Below are positions 23,231 through 30,957 of a stretch of DNA of 34,411 nt, in pieces. The stretch is from Fibrobacteria bacterium. Lineage in GTDB: Bacteria; Fibrobacterota; Fibrobacteria; UBA11236. The notes below the pieces were generated by a model. The model saw only the letters and a list, made by a program, of their open reading frames with translations, was not told where the DNA came from and searched no databases. The first letter of the stretch is position 1; the number at the start of each line of letters is the position of its first letter. The position numbers were made by a program, and so were the translations under genes. The stretch spans positions 1 to 34,411 of the forward strand of contig JADGQO010000005.1 in assembly GCA_017881725.1 (NCBI GenBank), read 5' to 3'.

Positions 23231-24499
23231 ATGCGCTTTTTCTTATCCTCTTTATTGTCCGTAATATCCGCGTTCCTAATGGTGGCTCAGGCCGCCAAAC
23301 CCGTCCAATTCTGGGTCAACTCCAAGACGGACGAAAACTATTACCTCAACATGATCAAGGCCTACCAGGAAAAGGTGGATAAAACCTTCGAGGCCGAAGT
23401 GCATTCCTACGGGTTCACCGAAATGCCGGATAAGCTGGCCATCGCCATCAAAACCGGCGTCAACGCGCCGGACATCGTGCAACTTGATGAAATCTATTTC
23501 AGCCTTTATTTGCGCGGCCAAATTCCCTTCACGGACATCACCGACCGGGTCCACGCGGCCAAGTTGGACGAAGGCATACTGCCCCAGCGCATGGGGTTGT
23601 TCACTTACAAGGAACATATTTACGGACTGCCGCAAAGCGTCAGCAACGTGGTCTTGTATTACCGCGCGGACTTGTTCAAGGAATTCGGCATCACGCCGCA
23701 AGGCATCGATACGTGGCCGAAGTTCGAGGCCGCCGCGAAAAAAATCCAATCCGAAGAGCGCCACATGATCGCTTTGGACTGGTCCTATTTCGAAATCCTG
23801 ATGCGGCAACGCGGGTATGAATTGTTCGATTCCGAGGGAAACCCCTTGCCGGATTCGGCCATGGCCGTCAATACCTTGCAATTCCTGGTGAACTGGGCCA
23901 AAACCGGAATCGGGATCAATCCCAATCGCGGATCAATTTTCGCTCCGGAGTTTTTCAACTCCTACGTGAACAACAACCGCATCCTGGCGATTATGGGCGC
24001 GGATTGGTATGGGTTGGACATGCTCGAAGGGATGGATCCCAAGCATAGCGGAAGTTGGCGCGCCATGCCGTTGCCGAAATGGACGGACGCGCTTTCACGG
24101 GGGCAGAGCACCACCTCCAGTTTTTCGGGACAAGGCCTGGTCATTATGAAGAGCAGCCAGCAAACTGATCGCGCCTGGAAATTCGTCGCATGGGTGATGT
24201 CGGACGTGGAAGCCAACGTCCAGCGGTATTTACAGGGAAATTGTTTCACGCCGTTCCGGGGCGCATGGAGCGATCAGCGCTTCAGCAAACCCGAGCCCTA
24301 TTTCGGCGGGCAATCCTTGGCGGGACTTTTGATGGAACAGGCCCCGAATGTCCCCAATGTCGTGCAGTCGCCGTATCGCGCCAAACTCGTGAACCTTTTG
24401 CGCGAAAAATATTGGAGTTCCATGGTTGTCGGAACCAACGACCCCGCGCAAATGTTCCATGAAATGAAAGCGGAATTGCTCGGCGGGACCAAGCCCTGA
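23231..24499 (+). CDS. Sugar ABC transporter substrate-binding protein
   Basis: This is an extracellular solute-binding protein of family 1 (MalE/UgpB class), delivering an oligosaccharide or glycerophosphodiester-type ligand to the permeases below. The 422-residue product has a signal peptide (FFLSSLLSVISAFLMVAQA, cut before AKPVQFW), with no lipobox Cys. It contains the typical NAPDIVQLDE, YGLPQSVSNVVLYYRADLF, WPKFEAAAKKI and, later, NNRILAIMGADWYG and SQQTDRAWKFVAWVMS. The frame opens at 23153, but ATG 23231 has a perfect GGAGG at 23219-23223. Four genes in order (binding protein, two permeases, ATPase) form a complete importer. Ligand identity cannot be read from sequence. Confidence 0.93.
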   Translation: MRFFLSSLLSVISAFLMVAQAAKPVQFWVNSKTDENYYLNMIKAYQEKVDKTFEAEVHSYGFTEMPDKLAIAIKTGVNAPDIVQLDEIYFSLYLRGQIPFTDITDRVHAAKLDEGILPQRMGLFTYKEHIYGLPQSVSNVVLYYRADLFKEFGITPQGIDTWPKFEAAAKKIQSEERHMIALDWSYFEILMRQRGYELFDSEGNPLPDSAMAVNTLQFLVNWAKTGIGINPNRGSIFAPEFFNSYVNNNRILAIMGADWYGLDMLEGMDPKHSGSWRAMPLPKWTDALSRGQSTTSSFSGQGLVIMKSSQQTDRAWKFVAWVMSDVEANVQRYLQGNCFTPFRGAWSDQRFSKPEPYFGGQSLAGLLMEQAPNVPNVVQSPYRAKLVNLLREKYWSSMVVGTNDPAQMFHEMKAELLGGTKP

Positions 24500-24507
24500 A
24501 TTCCGAC

Positions 24508-25440
24508 GTGGGCGTCCGAAGAGACTTCGGCGCCCGATGTTCGGGCCCTCGCCTACGACCCCTTCCTGTTCTTTTACTCGTCCCCTTTTTCCTCGCCTTA
24601 ATCACCTTCTGGCTCATCCCCATCGCTCAGGGCGTCCGTCTCAGTTTGCAAACCGACGTCCTTTACGGCGAACCCCAATTCGCCGGGCTCGTCCATTACC
24701 GGGAATTATTTTCGGACCATCGCTTCCAAATCGCCCTGCGGAATACCTTCCTGTATGCGTCCATGTCCATCCTTTCCGTCACGACGTTTTCCCTGGTCCT
24801 GGCCCATGCCTTGCGCCGCGCCTACTCCGCCCTGCGCGGTCCCGTGATTTTCATCCTGATGATCCCGGGTCTGACTCCCCCGGCCGTGCTGGCCTTCCTG
24901 TACATCCTGGTTTTTAACGGACCCAACGGAATGCTCAATGCGCTGATCGCGGCTCCGCTGGGGCTCCCCATGATCGATTGGATTCGCGATCCCTCCGTGA
25001 TCAAGATCTCGATGATGCTGCTGACTCTTTGGCGCTGGTCGGGATTCATCACGTTGATTTTGTTGAGCGGAATGGAAGGCATTCCCTCCATGTACTACGA
25101 CCTGGCGAGGGCGGAAGGCGCATCCGCATGGCAGTCGTTCTTGCATGTGACCTTGCCCATGTTGTCCCAAGTCCTGGCCTTCGCGGCCGTGTTCCTGTTT
25201 TTGGATGCCTTCGTCCTGTTTGAAGGAGGCTACATTCTCCTCGGCGGATCAGGGGGAACCATGGACGCGGGTTTACTTCTCGTCGCCTACACCTATTTGA
25301 CGGCCTTCACCTTGGGGAAATTCGGCAGTGCCGCGGCGATGGGATTTTCCATCGTCCCGATTTTATTGATGGCTGTGTGGCTGATTTTATTGGGCCGGAG
25401 ACGGAACCGGCGGAAAATACATCAGGCCGCTCATGCCTAA
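24508..25440 (+). CDS. Sugar ABC transporter permease (MalF/UgpA-like)
   Basis: This is an inner-membrane permease of the carbohydrate uptake-1 family. The 310-residue product has about six TM helices, the first at residues 20-40 (PVLLLVPFFLALITFWLIPI). The cytoplasmic EAA loop that docks the ATPase is EGASAWQSFLHVTLP near residues 202-216. NTFLYASMSILSVTTFSLVLA and FILMIPGLTPPAVLAFLYIL are typical core helices. The start is GTG at 24508, 8 bases after the binding-protein stop; it lacks a clear ribosome site, so the exact start is uncertain. It overlaps the second permease by 8 bases. Confidence 0.92.
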   Translation: MGVRRDFGARCSGPRLRPLPVLLLVPFFLALITFWLIPIAQGVRLSLQTDVLYGEPQFAGLVHYRELFSDHRFQIALRNTFLYASMSILSVTTFSLVLAHALRRAYSALRGPVIFILMIPGLTPPAVLAFLYILVFNGPNGMLNALIAAPLGLPMIDWIRDPSVIKISMMLLTLWRWSGFITLILLSGMEGIPSMYYDLARAEGASAWQSFLHVTLPMLSQVLAFAAVFLFLDAFVLFEGGYILLGGSGGTMDAGLLLVAYTYLTAFTLGKFGSAAAMGFSIVPILLMAVWLILLGRRRNRRKIHQAAHA

Positions 25441-26305
25441 GCGATTCGATTCCGGCAAGGTCGAACCTCCTCGGCTTCGTCGTTGGAAACGGAACCTGGC
25501 TCCGGCATTGGCGACCGGCTGTTTGCTGCTGTTGTGCGCTTTATTTTTTTTCCCTTTCCTTTGGATGGTGTGTGCAACGTTCAAGGACAACCCCGAGATA
25601 TTCGATGTTAAGCCCCTGTTCCCGCGCGCATTCGATTTCAAGCATTATGCCGCGCTCCTGTCGGGGCAGTGGATTCCTTATCCGCGGCAATTCATGAACT
25701 CGCTTATGATCGCCGGCCTGCAAACGGCCATGGCCTTGGCCTTTTCCGCCTGCGCGGGATTCGTTTTCGCCAAGCATGAATTCCGGGGCAAAAAATTGCT
25801 TTTCGCCCTTTCCATCCTGATCATCCTGGTGCCGCGCCAGGTGATGGCGTTGCCGCTTTTCGTCTGGATGAACACGTTGAATTTGCTCGACAGTCCTTGG
25901 GCGGTAATTTTCCCGGGTATTGTTTCCGGCATCGGCGTCCTGTATTTCACCCAGGCCTTCAAACGCGTTCCGGATGAATTGCTGGATTTATCCCGCAGTG
26001 AAGGCGCTTCGGAGTACCGGGTTTTTTGGACCGCGCTCCCTCTGGTGAAACCGGCGCTGATTGCCTACGGCTTAATCCATTTCATCCTCGCGTGGCATGA
26101 ACATCTGATTCCCTTAATCATGTTGACGACAGCCAACCGGATGACGGCAGGCGTGGCCCTGGGCACCTTATATGGCAGCAGCCGGGACGTTCCGTACGGA
26201 CTTTTAATGGCCGGATCGGCCATGACCGTTTTACCTACGGCCCTGTTATATGCCTTGGTGCAAAAGCATTTCAAATCGTCCTTAAGCGAATTGACGGTGC
26301 AATGA
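25433..26305 (+). CDS. Sugar ABC transporter permease (MalG/UgpE-like)
   Basis: This is the second permease of the importer. Its 290 residues include about six TM helices, with the first at 25-46 (TGCLLLLCALFFFPFLWMV) followed by the family's ATFKDNPEIF. The EAA loop is SEGASEYRVFWTALPLVKPA near residues 188-207. RQFMNSLMIAGLQTAMALAF and VMALPLFVWMNTLNLLDSPW match the MalG class. ATG 25433 lies inside the end of the upstream permease gene. The ATPase gene starts 25 bases after its stop. Confidence 0.93.
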   Translation: MPKRFDSGKVEPPRLRRWKRNLAPALATGCLLLLCALFFFPFLWMVCATFKDNPEIFDVKPLFPRAFDFKHYAALLSGQWIPYPRQFMNSLMIAGLQTAMALAFSACAGFVFAKHEFRGKKLLFALSILIILVPRQVMALPLFVWMNTLNLLDSPWAVIFPGIVSGIGVLYFTQAFKRVPDELLDLSRSEGASEYRVFWTALPLVKPALIAYGLIHFILAWHEHLIPLIMLTTANRMTAGVALGTLYGSSRDVPYGLLMAGSAMTVLPTALLYALVQKHFKSSLSELTVQ

Positions 26306-26330
26306 AATTCCATACCCGCAGGAGCCCGCC

Positions 26331-27467
26331 GTGGCGCAATTGAAACTGGAAGGGATCACCAAGATTTTTGGTTCCGGTGTACGCGCCTTGGACGGGTTTT
26401 CCCTGGACATCGCCGAGGGCGAATTCATCACCGTGGTGGGACCCAGCGGCTGCGGCAAATCGACGCTGTTGCGCATCATCGCCGGTTTGGAGGCGGAAAA
26501 TTCCGGGCGGATTCTGATGGACGGCAGGGCGTTGAACGGGTTGCCCCCGCGCGAACGCGATATGGCCATCATGTTCCAGAACTACGCGCTGTTTCCCCAC
26601 CTTACAGTCGCAGAGAACATGGGCTTCGGCTTGAAGCTGCGGAAAACGCCGAAGACGGAAATCGCCACAGCCGTGAAGGACGTTTCGGCGATGCTCGGCA
26701 TTTCGGATTTAGTGGACCGCTACCCGTCCCAAATGAGCGGAGGCCAAAGGCAACGAGCCGCCCTGGGCCGCGCCATTTTGAGAAAGCCCAAACTATTCCT
26801 GTTCGACGAACCATTGTCCAATCTCGACGCCCAAATGCGCGCGCAACTGCGCGTGGAAATCGCGCGCCTCCATCGCTCCTTGCGCTCCACCATGATTTTC
26901 GTGACCCACGATCAGGTAGAAGCCATGACCCTGGGAGACCGCGTGGTCGTCCTGAAGGATGGTGTTATCCAACAGGCCGCATCACCCGACACGATCTACC
27001 AAAAGCCCGCCACGGCCTTCGTAGCCTCCTTCATCGGAACGCCGGGAATGAACTTGTTGCCCGGGAAACTTGAACGGGCGTTCGATATCCTCTATTTCAT
27101 TCATCCCCGGTTACGGTTCCCCATCGACCCGGAAGCGGCGCAAACCCTTCAGCAAGTGAATGGGAAAAATATCCTGATGGGAATCCGGCCCGAAGACCTG
27201 GGTTCTTCCGAAGCGCAGGCCGCCTCATCCGAAGCGCGAAAGGCTGCATCCGAATCCTCCCAGGCAGTGGCCCACCTTGCGGCGCAAGTCTCCGTGGTCG
27301 AACGGTTAGGCGGTCAATCCTGCCTTTACTTGCAATGGGAAAATACGACCTTCGCCGCCCGCCCGCATGGCTTGGAAGCGAGAGCCGGAGACACCGTAAC
27401 CTTGCCGTTTCTGCCGAGCAAAGCCCATTGGTTCATGGCCGAAACCGGGTTGCGGGTGGCCACGTAG
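26331..27467 (+). CDS. Sugar ABC transporter ATP-binding protein (MalK/UgpC-like)
   Basis: This cytoplasmic ATPase powers the importer. The 378-residue product has Walker A GPSGCGKST (37-45), Q-loop MFQNYALFPH (Q83), signature MSGGQRQR (135-142), Walker B LFLFDEP (155-161), D-loop SNLDA and H-loop H193 in FVTHDQVEAMT, so it should be active. The C-terminal TOBE/OB region is present (FIGTPGMNLLPGKL, GIRPEDLG), with an extra Ser/Ala/Glu-rich stretch at about 291-313. The start is GTG 26331 with a GGAG site at 26321-26324. In this family one ATPase can serve several importers. Confidence 0.95.
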   Translation: MAQLKLEGITKIFGSGVRALDGFSLDIAEGEFITVVGPSGCGKSTLLRIIAGLEAENSGRILMDGRALNGLPPRERDMAIMFQNYALFPHLTVAENMGFGLKLRKTPKTEIATAVKDVSAMLGISDLVDRYPSQMSGGQRQRAALGRAILRKPKLFLFDEPLSNLDAQMRAQLRVEIARLHRSLRSTMIFVTHDQVEAMTLGDRVVVLKDGVIQQAASPDTIYQKPATAFVASFIGTPGMNLLPGKLERAFDILYFIHPRLRFPIDPEAAQTLQQVNGKNILMGIRPEDLGSSEAQAASSEARKAASESSQAVAHLAAQVSVVERLGGQSCLYLQWENTTFAARPHGLEARAGDTVTLPFLPSKAHWFMAETGLRVAT

Positions 27468-27806
27468 ATCGCGACTCCATTGGTAAAATGGGATCGAAAA
27501 AGATTTTTGCGCCCTGCTTTGCGTCTTCCACGGGCAGGCTCACTTCTCAAACAGTTTTGTGATCCATCGTACCCTCCAATTATTCGCTTGCCATTAGCGC
27601 CGGGGAGAGGCGCTGCGGAAGCCTCGAACTCTCTGAAATTGTTCTCATATTGAGAGCAATTCGGGAGTTTTATTCCCTTTTTTGCCTGCATTTTCTTCCC
27701 TTAGATGATATTTTGGGACCAGTGCTTCTGGCGATGCGATAATTGGGAAGTCCGGTCTATGGCGAGAATTTGTTGCTGCGGCAGGTGAGAAAGAGGTGCA
27801 CTTAAA
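27468..27806 (+). other. Intergenic region with several hairpins
   Basis: This 339-base gap separates the ABC operon from the large secreted protein gene. It holds a hairpin AGCGCC/GGCGCT (27596-27614), the terminator pair at 27637-27683, and a GAAAGAGG-like ribosome site just before ATG 27807. On the minus strand a short frame with a GGAGGG site and an internal TGA lies at 27433-27567. No confident promoter or RNA gene was recognised. Confidence 0.5.
27637..27683 (+). terminator. Probable terminator of the ABC operon
   Basis: AATTGTTCTCA (27637-27647) pairs with TGAGAGCAATT (27651-27661) over 11 bases with one wobble and a TAT loop. Directly after it GGGA/TCCC flanks a 7-base loop and six T residues (27678-27683). 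The stems are AT-rich, but the T run fits termination. Confidence 0.6.
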
Positions 27807-30800
27807 ATGCGAAAAATAAACTTCGGATTGTCTCTGTTTATTTTCGGCGCGCTCCTGGCGCCGGATGTTTTCGCGCAAGCCGATACGCTCTCCGGACCGC
27901 CTTATCAGAATCCCCGCACGGCGGCGGTTTATTTGTCGCGCCCCTTGTATCTCGGCGGTGAATTCGTGCATTACCGCGAAGACTCCGTCCGCGTCTGGCT
28001 GGACACCAACTACGCCGGCTGGACGGGAACCTTGTTTTATTACGATCCCAAAACCGGCCAATACGACAGTTTGTTCACCAATAAAACCCCCAACCGCGGA
28101 TGCGTCCCCAAGGACGCCCCATGCGCCGCGTCCATCAACTTAAGCGCCCGGCATGACATCGGCATCGGCGATACGGTTCATTTCATGTACCGCGTCAACC
28201 CCGGATTTGGAAATCCGGTGGATCAACTGCCGAGTTGGACCGGACCGAATAACAATCCCGCCAGCCTGTATTACTCGCAAAGGGTAATGGCCAATCCCCC
28301 CGCGCCTTGGCCGCATTATGGCCGCCGCCATTCCTTGGCCGGCCGCGTGAACGATTTAGTCGTGGAGTTCGGCTTCGAGGACGAAGGCGGCACCGGACCC
28401 AATGGCGCCGTATCGGCGCTCACCGGCGACTACGACTTTACCGACATCGTATTCCGCGTCAGCGGGTTGTTCATCAGCCTGGAAAATGAAGTCGCGGCCA
28501 GTCTCGTGTTCACGGACAAAACCGGAAAAAGCCTGCTCCCCGGAGCCTTCTGGTCCCCGAGCAACGATACGGTTTACCTGAAATACAACGATGACTATGT
28601 GAAAGGGGATATCGCGAAGGATATCACTTTGAAAATGATTAATCGGAAAGGCGCCGCCGCCCCCGACAGCGAAATGTTCACCGTCCTTCCCTCCGGACAC
28701 AACGGCGTGGACGGCGTTTGGACGCTCAAGATACCTTTGAAAGAAAATCCCGGCGGCATTCCCGGCGACAAAATTCTGGAGGCCTATTTCCTCGGCCAAC
28801 TCACCGCCACGGTCAAGAGCCATGATCGAAAGGGTCTGCCGGACGGGAATACCTTGTCGGCCCAACTCAACATTGCCTACCCCGACCAACCTGAGAAAAT
28901 CACCATCCATGATTGCACGGATACTCTCGCCGCCATCAACCGGGCCACCGGGTGCGTGACCTTAACGGTGACGAATCAAACCTTTACACATTTGCCCGTA
29001 GACACCATTTATTCGGAAGTTCATTGCGACGGTTCCGGCGACGCCATCGCTCTCGTGACCATGATCAAACAGCCGGACGGCACTTATAAGTCCGGCAGCA
29101 TCGTGAAAAACGAAGGTTCGGCCAATCCGGCGGACGCGATTCTCTCCTGCCAGTCCGCGGATAATATTAAAGCCACCTATGTGGATGAAATTTACGGCGG
29201 ACGCGCGCAGACCCAAGCCGCTTGGACCGTCGATGGCGCGACCGCTTTCTATTACACGCCGACCGGAAACTCCGCCCAGCATATTACCACCATAAAAGAT
29301 GGTGCCGCTGCGAGCTTCACGGCGGTGTTGACCGCGCCTACGCCCAGAATCGGGGTGCGCGATACCGTTCCCGTAACCTTCACAACGCCCCAAGGTGAAT
29401 CCGAAATTTTCAACGCCGTGGAAACCGGTCCCAATAGCGCCATTTTCACGGTGGATATTCCCTATGGGTTTCTGCTAACGCCCCCGGTTAGGGATGGAAA
29501 AATCACGGGTTACCTGGACCCGACCCAAGTGGTCGCTTTCGTCACCGTACACGGCGAGGCCACCATCGGATCCACAAAGCTCAGCGCGGACATTGTCCTC
29601 ACCCCGGCCCTCAATTTGGTGAAGTACGCCTACATCAAGGACCTGAACGGCGACGGCGGCGGAGATCATGTTTATCTTGTCTTCTCCAGGCCCATAGAAG
29701 CGCTGCCAGCCAGCTTGAGCCCGGTCTATTGGAACCAGGTCGCGCCCGACTTCCAAAATAAATTGCCTCCCGTATTGACCCTTTCGCCGACCAATCCCAA
29801 CGTTCTGATCGCGGATTTCTCCGCTTCGGAATTCAAGGTCGGCCTGACGGGTATTCCCGCCGGCCAGGCTCCCTTCGCCACCTTGCCGGCGGATCCGGTT
29901 TTCGCCGGACAAAAGCCGGCCATCGCCGATTCCATTGGTCCGATTCTCCAATACGGAAAACTCGCATCGTTTAATTCATTAACGGTAAAAAAAAGCCAAG
30001 GCGAAGCCTTGGGGATAGATACCTTGACGGTCGTAATCTCGGAAGGCCTGCAAGCCAAAAATGATTGGGACAAGTTGATTCGTTTCTCCAAACCCGTGAA
30101 CGGCGAATGCACGGATTATGCCCACTCGATATTGATCCCGGTTGAAGGCATACCCATCGAAGGCCTCGGCCACGACACGTTCACCTTCAACATATCCGGC
30201 GGAAAAGGACCTACGCCGCTGGTTGGCGATTGCATTTACATCTATACCGACGGCAGTTATCGCGACCTCGCAGGCAATTTGCCTCCCATTCACGGAATCA
30301 TCCTCGACGGTACGCCGCCGCCCCCTAAAATCGAAGCGTTCCAGGGTTACCCGCCGGTTGTCGGCCTCAGCCCGGATAATCCCGGGTTCGTGGTCATGAA
30401 CAACGATCCGCATACCGACGCGCAATTTTCAACCCTCAATTTATCCGGCGCCGGAGGCGGGACTTTCGTAACGGTCTGGGTTCCACCGTGGGATTTCCCC
30501 AAGACATACATTCCCGGAACCACGATTTACACGGCCGCGATTCCGTCTACGATCGACGCTCCGTCCCAGGAATCCGACCCTGCCGTGCAAGGCAGCATGC
30601 CTTTGAACATCAGCACGGTCCAGGTGATTTCCACCAGCGAGTACATCGCGGACGTGAACATTTTCGACAATTTGGGGAATTTCGTGCGGCATTTCAAACA
30701 AGCCTTCGGATATCACGGAGAAATGTTGAACGGACAGCGCGCGGCGAGCCACGGCTTGGCCAGTTATCTGCTATGGGATTTAAAGGATCACCGCGGGCAG

Positions 30801-30920
30801 CGAGCCGGCCAAGGAGTTTATGTCTGGAAAGTGGTCTTCGCTTTTAAAAACAATAAGCAGGAAATTCGCTATACCCGAACGGGCTTGTCTCGCAATCTCG
30901 CGTGGTTGCCGGGCAAGTAA
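27807..30920 (+). CDS. Large secreted surface protein with FlgD-like C-terminus
   Basis: The 1037-residue product has a signal peptide (FGLSLFIFGALLAPDVFA, cut near residue 24). The mature part is beta-rich with scattered Cys pairs (CVPKDAPC; HDCTD...GC; GECTD...GDC). Near residues 205-222 GDYDFTDIVFRVSG resembles the D-x-D-x-x-D-[IV]-V-F core of DUF4114-type domains. Ig-like modules in the middle repeat a pattern of RDTVPVTFTTPQGESEIF kind. KDLNGDGGGD near 610 looks like a single Ca-binding dockerin/EF-type loop. The end, YLLWDLKDHRGQRAGQGVYV, matches FlgD/T9SS-sorting-like Ig domains found in FCB-group surface proteins. Exported adhesin, matrix or enzyme-scaffold roles are all possible; I recognise no catalytic domain. 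GAAAGAGG precedes ATG 27807. Confidence 0.82.
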   Translation: MRKINFGLSLFIFGALLAPDVFAQADTLSGPPYQNPRTAAVYLSRPLYLGGEFVHYREDSVRVWLDTNYAGWTGTLFYYDPKTGQYDSLFTNKTPNRGCVPKDAPCAASINLSARHDIGIGDTVHFMYRVNPGFGNPVDQLPSWTGPNNNPASLYYSQRVMANPPAPWPHYGRRHSLAGRVNDLVVEFGFEDEGGTGPNGAVSALTGDYDFTDIVFRVSGLFISLENEVAASLVFTDKTGKSLLPGAFWSPSNDTVYLKYNDDYVKGDIAKDITLKMINRKGAAAPDSEMFTVLPSGHNGVDGVWTLKIPLKENPGGIPGDKILEAYFLGQLTATVKSHDRKGLPDGNTLSAQLNIAYPDQPEKITIHDCTDTLAAINRATGCVTLTVTNQTFTHLPVDTIYSEVHCDGSGDAIALVTMIKQPDGTYKSGSIVKNEGSANPADAILSCQSADNIKATYVDEIYGGRAQTQAAWTVDGATAFYYTPTGNSAQHITTIKDGAAASFTAVLTAPTPRIGVRDTVPVTFTTPQGESEIFNAVETGPNSAIFTVDIPYGFLLTPPVRDGKITGYLDPTQVVAFVTVHGEATIGSTKLSADIVLTPALNLVKYAYIKDLNGDGGGDHVYLVFSRPIEALPASLSPVYWNQVAPDFQNKLPPVLTLSPTNPNVLIADFSASEFKVGLTGIPAGQAPFATLPADPVFAGQKPAIADSIGPILQYGKLASFNSLTVKKSQGEALGIDTLTVVISEGLQAKNDWDKLIRFSKPVNGECTDYAHSILIPVEGIPIEGLGHDTFTFNISGGKGPTPLVGDCIYIYTDGSYRDLAGNLPPIHGIILDGTPPPPKIEAFQGYPPVVGLSPDNPGFVVMNNDPHTDAQFSTLNLSGAGGGTFVTVWVPPWDFPKTYIPGTTIYTAAIPSTIDAPSQESDPAVQGSMPLNISTVQVISTSEYIADVNIFDNLGNFVRHFKQAFGYHGEMLNGQRAASHGLASYLLWDLKDHRGQRAGQGVYVWKVVFAFKNNKQEIRYTRTGLSRNLAWLPGK

Positions 30921-30954
30921 ATCCTGGGAGGTGGTATAATTCCACTTCCAGGAT
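30921..30954 (+). promoter_or_regulatory. Hairpin containing an extended -10 promoter element
   Basis: ATCCTGG (30921-30927) pairs with CCAGGAT (30948-30954) and GTGG (30931-30934) with CCAC (30942-30945). The 7-base loop starts with TATAAT (30935-30940), preceded by TGG, the TGn of an extended -10 site. The downstream ATG is at 30958, so the leader would be about 10 bases. No T run follows, so termination is unlikely. Confidence 0.4.
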
Positions 30955-30957
30955 CCC

